Source of the DNA: Kineobactrum salinum
GTDB taxonomy: Bacteria > Pseudomonadota > Gammaproteobacteria > Pseudomonadales > Halieaceae
Assembly (NCBI RefSeq): GCF_010669285.1
Contig: NZ_CP048711.1
Coordinates: 2,666,001-2,730,000 of the forward strand
Direction of reading: 5' to 3'
Length of the DNA: 64,000 nt
Shown piece by piece: positions 1 through 9,665 of this stretch. The position numbers were made by a program, and so were the translations under genes. The stretch's first letter is position 1. Each line of letters starts with the position of its first letter. Under the pieces are notes generated by a model. That model did no database searches, was not told where the DNA came from, and saw nothing but the letters and a program-made list of their open reading frames with translations.

Positions 1-981
1 TGAGACGATATCGTTGAGCGCGGCATAAATTAGCCCCGCAATGATCGATGTGAAAACCATGAGTACCATCACCCAGACTTTTGACCAACGACTCTCTGCC
101 ATTGCCAAGCACAACAGCACAATCAATCCCATTCCTAGCCCTGCACGTTTCGCCTGAATGCTGATCACTGCATACAACAGAGCAAGTACAACTATTGCCG
201 TACGTTTCTGATGTCGGTATAGCGAAATTGTCATTAGACCTAATGTGAATGCCAGTGTCAGCCACAGGTCTGCGTAGCCTGCCAGGCTCGTATGGATATT
301 CAGGTAAGGCAGGCTGGCAACCAAATACGCTCCCAGCAGGCTTGGGACCGTTGAACAGTGCAGACGCAGGTGGCCGTATACCGCCATTGCCAATGCCACG
401 AGTGCAAAATACCAGGGCAAGTACAAGGTAGGCTCCAGGGTAGTGCCGCTGGCTAACATGGCCCACAGATGGATTTGCGGTGAAATGATGCCGTAATTTG
501 CTATAGTCCCCATCTCAAAGCTTAGCGCACGATTGTCGAAGAACTGAATAGCTTTGGGGGCCCATCCACGCCAGGCGTCCCAGGGAAAGGTGGGGCGTAG
601 CCAGAGTTCCTGTAATACGACCAGCAGATGGATAAAGATCAGTGCCACAAGCAACGTCGTGACCATGTACTTCCAGCCGGGCATTCTTGGCAATGATTTG
701 GCAGCTAAGGGAACAAGAGAGTCACCTCGGTACAATTTCCAGAGAGCAGGGATTGTGATGACGGCGAGTACTGCCGCCAATGGCCAGAAGCGCAAAGGCC
801 AACCTGCAACGTTCCATAATTGCAACAGCAAGATGACCAGATACAGTCCCACAAGATAGCCGTGGCCTGCGTAGAGAGTGAAAGGAAGCCGTTTACCCAA
901 TAGAAGGCGGATGATGCCGTAGCCGCACAGCCAGGGGAGCACAATGGCAGCAAACATGCCCGCAGCGGATTCCATCGTCAT
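1..981 (-). CDS. Polytopic membrane protein, glycosyltransferase-39-like (3' end cut by window edge)
   Basis: An open frame runs from an ATG at 981 to the window edge without a stop, so at least 327 residues are present and the C-terminus is missing. The protein is almost entirely hydrophobic with many membrane helices. Around residue 140 it has the segment PWDAWRGWAPKA, which resembles the WDAxxxWxxKA loop I associate with polyprenol-phosphate-dependent glycosyltransferase-like membrane proteins; that link is from memory of the family, not an alignment. Its ATG overlaps the TGA of the upstream gene (ATGA), so the two are probably co-translated. Glycan transfer in the inner membrane is an inference; the safe call is polytopic membrane protein. 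A second in-frame ATG lies at 975. Confidence 0.6.
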   Translation of the reverse strand, partial: MTMESAAGMFAAIVLPWLCGYGIIRLLLGKRLPFTLYAGHGYLVGLYLVILLLQLWNVAGWPLRFWPLAAVLAVITIPALWKLYRGDSLVPLAAKSLPRMPGWKYMVTTLLVALIFIHLLVVLQELWLRPTFPWDAWRGWAPKAIQFFDNRALSFEMGTIANYGIISPQIHLWAMLASGTTLEPTLYLPWYFALVALAMAVYGHLRLHCSTVPSLLGAYLVASLPYLNIHTSLAGYADLWLTLAFTLGLMTISLYRHQKRTAIVVLALLYAVISIQAKRAGLGMGLIVLLCLAMAESRWSKVWVMVLMVFTSIIAGLIYAALNDIVS

Positions 982-2236
982 GGCTGGACCTCTGATCCTC
1001 TCTTCACAATGCGATATAATGCGGCCGGTTCTTCGATATGGAGCAGATGCATGTCATTGGATTTGTTGAATCCCAATGAGTCCAGCGGCGCATCTGTTCG
1101 GGTCAGGTCGGCCCCCGGTCCGGTCAAAATAATCAGGTAGGAGAAGCGCTTTTTGGCTGATTTCCAATAACGGTTGTTTAAGGGGTGTATCGAGGTGGCG
1201 TGGTGTTCGGGCAACAGGTGTATTCTTGCTCTGTGGGCCATAGGGCTTGAGTCAGCAGGTGTATAGAGGATGCCAATTTCCGTCCGTTCAGCAGGCAAGA
1301 GCTCCTTGATTGCACTGGCAAATGCATAATACTCCCCATCCCAATCCGCCAATTTCTTCTCATGCAGTGTCTTCCCCGCAAACAGATACCGCGTCTCAAC
1401 ATTCTGTCGCAGCAACTGCTGCAACCACAATCCGTCCAGCAGTATCCACACCGTGACTGTCGCGATAGTGGCAGTCAACAGTAGCGGGCTTTGCCGGTAA
1501 CGCCGGGTTGCAAGTTGCCCCAGCCAGACCAGCGCGATGCTGAAGGCGACCCACAGTGCCGCTGCTGGCACCGGATAGAGCAACGCTCCTTTTGCGACCC
1601 CCCGATATACGTTGATTGAGCTCTGGTCCCACACCTTGAACGCCGTCCACTCCCCCCAGACAGTCTTCACTACTTGCCCCACCCCATAAGGCTCCAACCG
1701 CACCTCATGCAACTTCACCGGCTCCCCCGCAACTCCCCAAAAAACCCTACCGCCAGCTCGACAATCTGCCCTCGCCACTCTTCACTGCGCAGCAGATTGA
1801 AGTACCCGGCGCCTTCCCCGGTGTAATCCAGCTCGCTATAGTGATTGGTTTGCGGGTCGTCGGCGCGGCGCCAGAACAGCATGACCCGCAGGCCGGGGTG
1901 CCAGCCCTCGATGTGGTGGCGCAGGAATGGGTAGTCGGCGGCGCTGAAGCGGCGCTGGTGGAGAAGTACTGCCTGGTCTGCGGGTTTGCCCTCGGCCAGT
2001 TGGGAGATAACCGCGCTGCTGCCTTCAATGCCGCCATCCCCGAAGACCACGGGACGGAACTGGGCACCGTTGATAGTCGCGGGCTTGGCGCTGCGCTCCT
2101 GGCTGTCGGCAAATTCAGGGTGCAGGGTCGTGAACAGGGCTAGGTAGGCGGGAATCAGGACGGCTGCGCTGATAACCAGTGCGAGCAGCGCGGTGGCCAA
2201 TGCCTTGAGAAAGTCACGGTTGCTGATCTGGCTCAT
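978..2236 (-). pseudogene. Membrane-anchored protein of unknown function, frameshifted by one base
   Basis: Two minus-strand frames (2236 to 1715, and the frame ending at 978) make one protein if a single base is added near the C4/A6 run at 1735-1744 (forward strand). The restored gene is 1260 nt, 419 residues. The N-terminal part has one membrane helix at about residues 10-35 followed by a periplasmic-looking domain; after the break come a segment with WGEWTAFKVWDQSSIN, then two hydrophobic helices and a soluble tail. I do not recognise the family. It overlaps the next membrane gene by 4 bp, and the pair may act in the same envelope process. Six other genes in this window have the same kind of one-base loss, so a consensus error is more likely than true decay. 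Nothing directly supports programmed frameshifting. Confidence 0.55.
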
Positions 2237-2302
2237 GAAATGCGGCTGGCCATCTATAGGGTTGTAATTGTTGAGTGGGCGAAGTGTAGCATGCAGAAAC
2301 CC

Positions 2303-3280
2303 TCAGCCGGCCAACCCAATCGCCAACCCCAACGCCGCCCGCAAACTCCCCGCATCCGCTTTCCCGCTACCTGCCAGATCCAGCGCAGTCCCGTGATCCA
2401 CCGAGGTCCGTACAATCGGCAGCCCCAGTGTAATATTCACCGCATTGCCAAACCCCGCGTATTTCAACACCGGCAGCCCCTGGTCGTGGTACATGGCCAG
2501 AAAGGCATCGGCCCGCTTCAGCATCTCCGGGTTGAAGGCGGTGTCGGCGGGCAGCGGACCCAGTAGCTGCATGCCGCCGGCGCGCAGGGTGTCCAGTGTG
2601 GGACTGATGATGTCCAGTTCTTCCTGGCCCAGGTGGCCCCCTTCGCCGGCGTGGGGGTTCAGGCCCAGTACGGCGATGCAGGGATTGCGGATACCGAATT
2701 TTTCCACCAGGTCCCGATGCAGGATGGTCAGGGTGGTGGCCAGTGACTCCATGGTAATGGCGTCCGGCACTTGGGCCAGTGGTAGATGGGTCGTGGCCAG
2801 TGCCACCCGCAACTCGCCGGCCGCCAGCAGCATTACGACCCGTGCCGTGCCGGTGCGCTCGGCGAGGAACTCGGTGTGGCCGCTGAAGGGCTGGCCGGCG
2901 TCATTGATGATGGACTTCTGTACCGGCGCGGTCACCATGGCCTGGAAGCTGCCGTCCAGGCAGCCGTCGGCGGCCAGTTCCAGGGTTCGCAATACGTAGC
3001 CAGCATTGGCAGCGTCGAGTTGTCCGGGCACTGCGGAGTTGGCCAGCGGCGTGGCCAGCAGCTGCAGGGTTCCGGCGGCCTGGGGCTGTGGGGCGGCGCT
3101 GAAATCCACCGGCGCCAGCGTCAGAGGCAGTCCCAGCATTTCGGCGCGGCTACGCAGCAGCTCCGGGTCCGCGATCGCCACCAGTTCCACCGGCCAGGCT
3201 TGCTGGGCAGCGGCGATAACGACGTCGGGGCCGACCCCGGCGGGCTCACCGGGGGTGATGGCGATTCTGGCTACAGTCAT
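2303..3280 (-). CDS. pdxA: 4-hydroxythreonine-4-phosphate dehydrogenase
   Basis: 325 residues, normal length for PdxA. It oxidises 4-phosphohydroxy-L-threonine in the DXP-dependent pathway to pyridoxal phosphate, using NAD and a divalent metal, in the cytoplasm. The N-terminus [12 protein letters not shown] is the family signature (usually ITPGDPAGIGPE). SGHTEFLAE near residue 137, [15 protein letters not shown] near 210 and [11 protein letters not shown] near 265 carry the conserved substrate and metal ligands. It lies downstream of surA and lptD in the usual order, but a small plus-strand gene now separates it from surA, and the usual followers ksgA/apaG are absent. Identification is secure. 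Confidence 0.97.
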   Translation of the reverse strand: MTVARIAITPGEPAGVGPDVVIAAAQQAWPVELVAIADPELLRSRAEMLGLPLTLAPVDFSAAPQPQAAGTLQLLATPLANSAVPGQLDAANAGYVLRTLELAADGCLDGSFQAMVTAPVQKSIINDAGQPFSGHTEFLAERTGTARVVMLLAAGELRVALATTHLPLAQVPDAITMESLATTLTILHRDLVEKFGIRNPCIAVLGLNPHAGEGGHLGQEELDIISPTLDTLRAGGMQLLGPLPADTAFNPEMLKRADAFLAMYHDQGLPVLKYAGFGNAVNITLGLPIVRTSVDHGTALDLAGSGKADAGSLRAALGLAIGLAG

Positions 3281-3495
3281 CTCGTCGGATTCCTGTCAGT
3301 TTGGAGCCGGGCAATTTTCAAGCTATGGTAACACGCCATCGGCTGAGTCGATTAGAGGCTCGGCATTCGCCGGCCGGTTGACGGGCAGCATTCCGGTGGT
3401 ATTTGATGTTCTTCCCTTGCCAGCTCTACGCCAGAATTGAGTCTTGAACCACACCTGAGCCACGCGAGCTTGCGCAACCGACAGCAGGGGGTATT

Positions 3496-3916
3496 ATGGC
3501 CACTATGGCGTTCGACACGCTCCGTTATGCCGGAGGTCGGGGTGCCGGAGCACCAGGCTGAGGTACAGGCGGAGTTGATGGCGGAAGCATTTGGGTTCTA
3601 TGCGGATAACCTCCTGACTAGAGATCACTTCACCGAAGTGTTCAATGCGCGGCTGGGTGAGATCGGTGTCCTCATGGATCACCGATTTACTCGATTGGAC
3701 GCGCGTTTCGAGGAGCGCTGCTCGGGGATAGAGACTCACTTCGATAAGCGATTCTCGGATGTGGAAACCCGTTTCGATCAGCGTTGCTCGCAAATGGAAT
3801 CCGGCTTCGAGCGCCGTTTTGCCAGGTTCGACAGAACCCTCTATCTGCATACCTGGATGCTGGGTGTGGTACTGGCAGTTATGACACTGCCGCAGATGCA
3901 GGGTTGGTGGGGCTGA
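3496..3916 (+). pseudogene. DUF1640-like coiled-coil protein with C-terminal membrane helix, broken near its start
   Basis: The body (frame from ATG 3527 to the stop at 3916) has a run of about 11-residue repeats of the type RFxxLDARFEER, predicted coiled coil, followed by one membrane helix near the C-terminus. This layout is typical of DUF1640-like proteins. Those usually begin with FDTLKY...RL.EAGVPE.QAE. Here MATMAFDTLRYA is encoded in another frame from ATG 3496, right after an AGGGGG ribosome site, and GVPEHQAEVQAE continues in the frame of 3527. The junction at about 3525-3540 lacks roughly 11 bases compared with the family pattern I remember. Translation could restart at 3527 and give 129 residues. 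The gene is inserted between surA and pdxA on the opposite strand. Function unknown. Confidence 0.5.
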
Positions 3917-4063
3917 AAGCCGGCGAACGTGGCCGGTCTCGCAGCAGTTCCGCGCCGAGGATCACCCTCAACTCCGCCGCCCCATCGCTGTGGGCAATCA
4001 TGACGACTGTATCCGGGTTTATTCCCGCCGGGGATGGTAATTCTCGGCACCGTCATACTAAGG

Positions 4064-5344
4064 CTACTTGATATCGACGAAAGCCTCGTCGCGAATCTTG
4101 CGCAGCCAGGCATCCAGTTCCTCTTCGTATTTGCGCTGATGCAGTACTTCGGTCGCGCGCGCTTTGATCGCTTCCTGGGTCATGTCCTGCTCGCGGCGTT
4201 CCAGTACTTCCAGCACGTGCCAGCCGAACTGGCTCTGCACCGGGTCGGATATCTCGCCCACTTCGGTTTCCGCCATCGCGGTCTCGAATTCCGGCACCAT
4301 CTGGCCCGGGCTGGTCCAGCCAAGGTCGCCGCCCTCCTGGGCGGAGCCGATGTCCTCGGAGTACTCCCGGGCCAGGTCGGCGAAGTCCTCGCCCGCCTCG
4401 GCGCGCGCCTTCAGTTCGGTGGCCAGGGCTTCGGCCTGTTCCGAGCTCATCACTTCGGACGGGCGAATCAGGATGTGGCGCACCCTGGTCTGCGACACTA
4501 CCTGCTCGCCACCGCGCAGGTCCAGCACGTGGACGAGGTGGAGCCCGCTGGGGCTGCGGATGGGATCGGATGTCTCTCCTGCGGCAAGCTCGGGGGCCAC
4601 CTCGCTGAACAGGCTGGGCAGGTCTTCCAGTTTACGCCAGCCCAGGTCGCCGCCGCTGAACTGGTACTCATCGGTGCTGTCGGAGATCACCTGGTCGAAG
4701 GGCTCACCGCCGCGAATGCGCACCAGCAATTGCTGCAGGAAGGCTTCGGCTTCGGCCACTTCGCTGGCGCGGGCGTCAGAGCCCAGCGGCAGCAGCGCGT
4801 GGACGATACGGTATTCGGGCTGGGCCACTTTCTGGCCCTCGGCAGAACGCAGGAAATTCATGACTTCCTGTTCGGTGATCTGGATGCGCTGGTTGACGTT
4901 GCCGGACTGTACCCGCTGGATGGTCATCTCGCGCCGGACTTGCTCGCGCATTGCGGCATAGGACTGGCCTTCCTGCTCCAGGGTGGCGCGGAATTCGTCC
5001 AGGCCCATGCGATTCTGCGCCGCGATGCGCTCCATCGCGGCATTGAGCTGGGCGTCCGAAATACGTACGCCGACGCGGTTTGCCATCTGCAGCTGGATGC
5101 TCTCCAGGATGAGGCGATCCAGCGTCTCGCGTATCAGCACATCCTCGGGCGGCAGCTCGACCCCGCGCGCCTGCAGGGTTTGGGTGATGGTCTGGACCCG
5201 TTCCCGCAGCTCGCTGGCCATTACCACGTCGTCATCGACGATAGCCACGACCTGGTCGAGCATCTCGGTCTGCGCCTGGCTTGCAGCCGCGGTGAACAGG
5301 GCGATGGCTAGGCCTGTGGCCAGCAATGCAGATTTAATAGTCAC
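4064..5344 (-). CDS. surA: Periplasmic chaperone / peptidyl-prolyl isomerase SurA
   Basis: 426 residues, the usual SurA length. It chaperones outer-membrane proteins such as LptD through the periplasm. A signal peptide (MTIKSALLATGLAIALF...ASQA) is followed by the SurA N-terminal domain and two parvulin domains at about residues 170-275 and 285-385; the second contains VRHILIRPSE, GGDLGWTSPGQMVPEFE and FGWHVLEVLE. The start is GTG at 5344, chosen because it directly precedes the signal peptide. It overlaps the 3' end of lptD by 11 bp, so translation is probably coupled. The order lptD-surA-pdxA is conserved in gammaproteobacteria. Confidence 0.97.
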   Translation of the reverse strand: MTIKSALLATGLAIALFTAAASQAQTEMLDQVVAIVDDDVVMASELRERVQTITQTLQARGVELPPEDVLIRETLDRLILESIQLQMANRVGVRISDAQLNAAMERIAAQNRMGLDEFRATLEQEGQSYAAMREQVRREMTIQRVQSGNVNQRIQITEQEVMNFLRSAEGQKVAQPEYRIVHALLPLGSDARASEVAEAEAFLQQLLVRIRGGEPFDQVISDSTDEYQFSGGDLGWRKLEDLPSLFSEVAPELAAGETSDPIRSPSGLHLVHVLDLRGGEQVVSQTRVRHILIRPSEVMSSEQAEALATELKARAEAGEDFADLAREYSEDIGSAQEGGDLGWTSPGQMVPEFETAMAETEVGEISDPVQSQFGWHVLEVLERREQDMTQEAIKARATEVLHQRKYEEELDAWLRKIRDEAFVDIK

Positions 5345-7736
5345 GATCGTGGAAACCTCGAATCATATCTTCAAGCAGGTCGGTCACCCGGCTACCGAAG
5401 CCGCCCATGCCCTTGAGAACCACCTGGACCTGGGTGGAGTACTCCCGTTCCAGGTCAGGATCGCTGAAATCGGGGTTCTGGCGGCCGGCAGTGTCGAAAT
5501 AGCGCAGATGCAGCAGGCGAATACGCCAGCAGCAACTATCGTATTCGATTCCGAACATATCTTCTATGCTAGTGTTGCTTTCCACGCTGTAGTTGAGGGC
5601 GGCAAACACTCGCCAGCGGTCATTGATCGGGTAGTAGGTGGACAGGTGCGCCTGGGCGGTGACGATGTCGCGGTCCACCAGCGTCAGCGGCCGGCGGTAG
5701 GAATAGCCGACGTTGAACACGGCCCCGTCCCCGCGCTGGTAGCGGGCCTGCAGGTTGCCGGCGTTCATGTTCCCGCTGTCCGGGTCCCATACCAGGCTGT
5801 TGCGCAGGCTCAGCCGCTTGTTGGGGTAGAAGTTGACCTCAGCCGCCATTTCGGAGCTGGACTGGTCCAGCGGGCCGTCGCGGGGATCCAGCCGTACCCG
5901 CCGGTCATCCAGGTAGTAGATCTGCCCAAGACTGGCGTTGAGGTATTCGCGGCCATCCTCGTCGCTGATATAGCGGGTGGTCAGGCCTACCGACAGTTGG
6001 TTGGCGTCGTCCAGCCGGTCGCGGCCGGAAAAACGGGTTTCCCGGAACAGCTGGTTGTAGCTGAAGGTGAGTTCCGCGCTGTCGAAGTCGGGTTGGTCGA
6101 GCTGGTTTTCATATTCGCTGAACAGATAGAAGATGCGCGGCTCCAGGGTCTGCAACAGGCCGCGCCCGGCCAGCGCCGTGTGGCGCTCGAAGTACAGGCC
6201 CCCGTCCAGGCTGGCCAGGGCGGAGCCCGCCGTCGGGCTGTCGGTGCCCGCGTTGTCGGGGTTGGTCAGTTCGTACTCCAGGTAGCGGTATTTGGCCGTG
6301 GGCTTGAGGAAGCCGGACTGCCACAGCATGGGGTAGGTGGCGCCCCCTTCCATATAGACGCGCTGGCCGGTCACCCTGTCGTCGTCGGTATCAAAGTAGG
6401 AGTATTGGGCCAGCACGATCGGGTCGAATTCAAACGGGGTGTTGTCGCCGCGAAAGCGCGCCGTCAGCTGCGGCAGTTTCTGGTAGTCATTGTTGATATC
6501 GTCGGCCAGTGACTGGTATTGCTGGATGTCCGCGCCTATCAGCCAGTCGTCACCCAGATAATCCAGCGATCCCAGTTGCAGCAGGTTGGTGCGGCGCCGG
6601 TTTTCCAGGTTGGAGGTATCCAGGTCCTTGAAGTAGTCGACATCGCTGGCCTTGCTGTAGTCCACCCGCGAGCGCCAGCGCTGGTCGAACAGGCCGTTGT
6701 GCTTAACCACGCTCAACCAGCGTTCGCGGTCCCCTTCCTCGGGGCGTTGCCGCTGGAAACGGTCGTCCTCGGGCATGTAGGCGCCCCCGACTGACCAGAA
6801 GCCGATCCTGCGGTCGGTATAGCGGGCCTCCAGTTCGTGGTTGGTGCCGCGCTCCTGGATGTAGCGCGGAACGTAGAGGAGATCGTAGTTGGGGGCCAGG
6901 TTGAAGTAGACCGGCACCGCGATATCCAGGCCGCCACTGGTATCGGAGCTGAGGTCCGGCCACAGCAATCCGGTGCGGCGGCGGTCGTCCAGCGGGAACC
7001 GGACCCAGGGCAGGTACAGTACCGGGATGCCGCCCAGGTCCAGCTTGGCGCCGCGCGCGGTACCCAGGCCCTCTGCCACGTCCAGTTCGATACTGTTGGC
7101 GCGAATGGCCCACTGCTCGTCATCGGGCGCGCAGAAGGACAGCTCGCCGCCCTCGACGAACAGCAGGCCGTCGGCATCCCTGCGCAGCCGGGTGGCGGTG
7201 CCATGCAGATGCTGCTCGTGGAGCACGAATTCGCTGTCGCGGATGCTGGCTTCGCCGGTATCGGCGGAATACTGGGCTTCCTTGCCGCGCAGCAGTACAC
7301 CGGGCTCGCGCAGCGTAATGCCGCCGCTGACGGTGCCCTGGCGTACGCTGCGGTCAAAATGCGCGTCCTCCCCCCGCAGCTGGCGATAGCCCTGGTCCAC
7401 CGAGACACCGCCACGCAGGTAGACGTCGTCGCCCTGCAGTTCCGATTCGCTGGCCTGGGCGCGGATGTCGGCAGTTTCCGGGTCATCCGCCGGGTCGGAT
7501 TCCGCCAGCGGATCGAGATAGCGACCGCCGCAGCTGCGGCAGCGCTTGTCGCGCAGCGCTTCGGGTACTGACTTTTCCGGCACCCAATCGAGATGAGCCT
7601 GGCCGCTCTCGTCGTGTTGAGCAGACACCAGCAGCGGCAGCGCCAGGCCGACACCCAACACCAACTGGCGGAGTCGTGTTGCAGGGCGGTGCTGTGAATT
7701 GCGGGAAATGGCCGGGATCATCAAGGTAAGATGCAT
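5334..7736 (-). CDS. lptD: LPS-assembly protein LptD
   Basis: 800 residues from ATG 7736. LptD is the outer-membrane beta-barrel that, with LptE, inserts lipopolysaccharide in the outer leaflet. After a signal peptide (membrane part near residues 22-38) come the LptA-like N-terminal jellyroll and a large barrel. The conserved cysteines are visible: CRSC just after the signal peptide, SFCAPDDEQW in the jellyroll and the CC pair in DSCCWRIRLL near the C-terminus, which form inter-domain disulfides in E. coli. The frame stays open upstream to 7916 but that part overlaps the divergent kinase gene and has no signal peptide, so the start at 7736 (or 7721) is preferred. First gene of the lptD-surA unit. 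Confidence 0.96.
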   Translation of the reverse strand: MHLTLMIPAISRNSQHRPATRLRQLVLGVGLALPLLVSAQHDESGQAHLDWVPEKSVPEALRDKRCRSCGGRYLDPLAESDPADDPETADIRAQASESELQGDDVYLRGGVSVDQGYRQLRGEDAHFDRSVRQGTVSGGITLREPGVLLRGKEAQYSADTGEASIRDSEFVLHEQHLHGTATRLRRDADGLLFVEGGELSFCAPDDEQWAIRANSIELDVAEGLGTARGAKLDLGGIPVLYLPWVRFPLDDRRRTGLLWPDLSSDTSGGLDIAVPVYFNLAPNYDLLYVPRYIQERGTNHELEARYTDRRIGFWSVGGAYMPEDDRFQRQRPEEGDRERWLSVVKHNGLFDQRWRSRVDYSKASDVDYFKDLDTSNLENRRRTNLLQLGSLDYLGDDWLIGADIQQYQSLADDINNDYQKLPQLTARFRGDNTPFEFDPIVLAQYSYFDTDDDRVTGQRVYMEGGATYPMLWQSGFLKPTAKYRYLEYELTNPDNAGTDSPTAGSALASLDGGLYFERHTALAGRGLLQTLEPRIFYLFSEYENQLDQPDFDSAELTFSYNQLFRETRFSGRDRLDDANQLSVGLTTRYISDEDGREYLNASLGQIYYLDDRRVRLDPRDGPLDQSSSEMAAEVNFYPNKRLSLRNSLVWDPDSGNMNAGNLQARYQRGDGAVFNVGYSYRRPLTLVDRDIVTAQAHLSTYYPINDRWRVFAALNYSVESNTSIEDMFGIEYDSCCWRIRLLHLRYFDTAGRQNPDFSDPDLEREYSTQVQVVLKGMGGFGSRVTDLLEDMIRGFHDRDY

Positions 7737-7809
7737 TTTCTGGTATAAAACGGGATGATAAAGCATCACCCGGGTATTGTCCGGGACTTTTTTGTCACAG
7801 GAGTCCGCC

Positions 7810-8841
7810 TTGTCTGATCGTTCATCATTCGGCGAAATATTGAGCTGGGCATGTACCGCCCTGCAGTTGCCGGCCACGCAAGCGCAGCTGAGCCCGGTGG
7901 CCGGCGATGCCAGCAACCGGCGTTATTTTCGCCTGCAGCTGCCTCTCCGTACTGTGATTGTGGTCGATGCTCCACCGGCGACCGAAAAAAACAGGGAATT
8001 TCTTGCGGTGGATGCACTGCTGGCGCAGTCCGGGGTGCGGGTGCCTGAGGTGCTGGCGGCGGACCAGGAGCGCGGCTACCTGCTGCTGGAGGATCTGGGG
8101 GACGCACTGTTGCTGTCCCGGCTCAACGGCATCAATGTCGACCACTACTACGGCCAGGCGCTGGCCATCCTGCGCCAGCTGGCGGCGGCGGACACCGCGG
8201 CCGTCGCGTTGCCCGAGTACGCGGCGCAGTTGCTGGCGGAGGAGCTGGCCCGCTTTCCCCAGTGGTTTCTGCAGCGCCTGCTGGGGCTGGATCTCGATGC
8301 CGGGGAGCAGGCCATGCTCGCCGGCCTGGACGCCGCGTTGATTGGCAGCGCGCTGGCCCAGCCGCGGGTGCTGGTGCATCGCGATTTCCACAGCCGCAAC
8401 CTGATGTGCCTGGCAAATGACAGCCTCGCGGTGATCGATTTCCAGGATGCCGTGCTGGGGCCGGTGACCTACGATCCCGTCTCCCTGCTGCGCGATTGCT
8501 ATATCCGCTGGCCCCGCGCCCGCGTTGAACAATGGGCGCTGGGCCATCGCGACAGCCTGCATGCGGCGGGGCTGTTGCCGGCGGTGGATGACAGCACCTT
8601 CCTGCACTGGTTTGACTGGATGGGCCTGCAGCGCCACCTGAAGGTGCTGGGCACCTTCGCCCGGCTCAGTTTACGCGATGGCAAGACGGCCTATCTGGCG
8701 GACTTGCCGCTGGTACTGGAGCATATCCTCGAGGTATTACAGGTCTATGCCGGGCAGGATGTGCAGCTGGATGCGTTTCACGACTGGTTCCGGCAGCGGT
8801 TGCAGCCGGCAATCGCAGACCAGTCCTGGAGCGGGCGCTGA
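7810..8841 (+). CDS. amgK: MurNAc/GlcNAc anomeric kinase AmgK
   Basis: 343 residues from a TTG start at 7810, preferred because CAGGAG sits six bases upstream; the frame also opens at a TTG at 7777. AmgK phosphorylates the anomeric carbon of recycled MurNAc or GlcNAc for the MurU shortcut to UDP-MurNAc described in Pseudomonas. The fold is aminoglycoside phosphotransferase-like: a GDASNRRYFR nucleotide loop near residue 30, LLEDLGD near 87, the catalytic HRDFHSRNLM near 190 and the metal site VIDFQDAVLGP near 208. Its TGA overlaps the ATG of murU by one base. Divergent from lptD, as in Pseudomonas. Confidence 0.9.
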   Translation: MSDRSSFGEILSWACTALQLPATQAQLSPVAGDASNRRYFRLQLPLRTVIVVDAPPATEKNREFLAVDALLAQSGVRVPEVLAADQERGYLLLEDLGDALLLSRLNGINVDHYYGQALAILRQLAAADTAAVALPEYAAQLLAEELARFPQWFLQRLLGLDLDAGEQAMLAGLDAALIGSALAQPRVLVHRDFHSRNLMCLANDSLAVIDFQDAVLGPVTYDPVSLLRDCYIRWPRARVEQWALGHRDSLHAAGLLPAVDDSTFLHWFDWMGLQRHLKVLGTFARLSLRDGKTAYLADLPLVLEHILEVLQVYAGQDVQLDAFHDWFRQRLQPAIADQSWSGR

Positions 8842-9542
8842 TGCGGGCAATGATTCTGGCTGCGGGAGTGGGCGAACGGATGCGGCCCCTTACTGCACAT
8901 ACTCCCAAACCGCTGCTGCGGGTGGCGGGTCAGCCACTGCTGGAATACCACATTCGCGCCCTGGCGCGGGAGGGGGTGCGCGAGCTGGTGATCAATGTCT
9001 CCCATCTTGCCGGCCAGCTGCGGGACTACTGTGGCGACGGCTCGCGCTGGGGGGTGCGGATAGACTATTCCCCGGAGCCCAGCCCGCTGGAGACCGCCGG
9101 CGGCATACACCGCGCGCTGCCGCTGCTGGGCGGTGCGCCGTTCATGGTCATCAACGGCGATATCTGGAGCGATTATCCGCTGGCGCGCCTGCTGGAGCAG
9201 CGGGCGCTGGCGGCCGGCCGGGCCCACCTTGTGCTGGTGGATAATCCGCCACAGCATCCCGGCGGCGATTTCTGTCTCGATTGCCACGGCGCGGTGGCCG
9301 CGCGTCCCGCGGCACAGACCGGCCTCACCTATGCCGGACTGGGAGTCTACACGCCGGAGTTCTTCGCTGGCATGGCCGCCGGCAAGCTGCCGTTGCGGCC
9401 GCTACTGGACGCCGCCATTGCCGCCGGCCGGGTGCAGGGTGAACATTACCCCGGCGCCTGGGAGGATGTCGGTACGCCACAGCGGCTGCATGAACTGGAT
9501 GCGCGCCTGCGCGGTGCCGGTGTCTCCGGCTCCCCGGGCTGA
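8841..9542 (+). CDS. murU: N-acetylmuramate alpha-1-phosphate uridylyltransferase MurU
   Basis: 233 residues. MurU converts MurNAc-1-phosphate and UTP to UDP-MurNAc, the last step of the anabolic recycling route that bypasses fosfomycin-sensitive MurA. The N-terminal signature LAAGVGERMRPLTAHTPKPLL is the nucleotidyltransferase loop; MVINGDIWSDYP near residue 102 holds the metal-binding Asp. The C-terminal GAWEDVGTPQRLHELD is typical of sugar-nucleotide pyrophosphorylases. Start overlaps the amgK stop, so the pair is one operon. Confidence 0.93.
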   Translation: MRAMILAAGVGERMRPLTAHTPKPLLRVAGQPLLEYHIRALAREGVRELVINVSHLAGQLRDYCGDGSRWGVRIDYSPEPSPLETAGGIHRALPLLGGAPFMVINGDIWSDYPLARLLEQRALAAGRAHLVLVDNPPQHPGGDFCLDCHGAVAARPAAQTGLTYAGLGVYTPEFFAGMAAGKLPLRPLLDAAIAAGRVQGEHYPGAWEDVGTPQRLHELDARLRGAGVSGSPG

Positions 9543-9665
9543 GGCCTGTGGCCGGCCCGGGAGCGCAGATCAGGCGCAAGCCAGGTCAGCTGTTTTTGCC
9601 GTCCGTGGGTGAAGCGGCGGCGGTTTGCGGCTAGAATAGCGGGCTTTCCGCCACTGGAGCACACC

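Noticed and set aside
249-859. Short plus-strand frames in the first kilobase
   Set aside because: They lie antisense to a continuous 327-codon membrane-protein frame that runs off the window edge.
1735-1744. Programmed -1 frameshift site at the A6/C4 run in the unknown membrane gene
   Set aside because: The run does not form a proper X-XXY-YYZ heptamer in the right register, and six other genes show the same one-base loss.
4034-5311. 425-codon plus-strand frame over surA
   Set aside because: Mirror of surA codon usage; surA is unambiguous on the minus strand.
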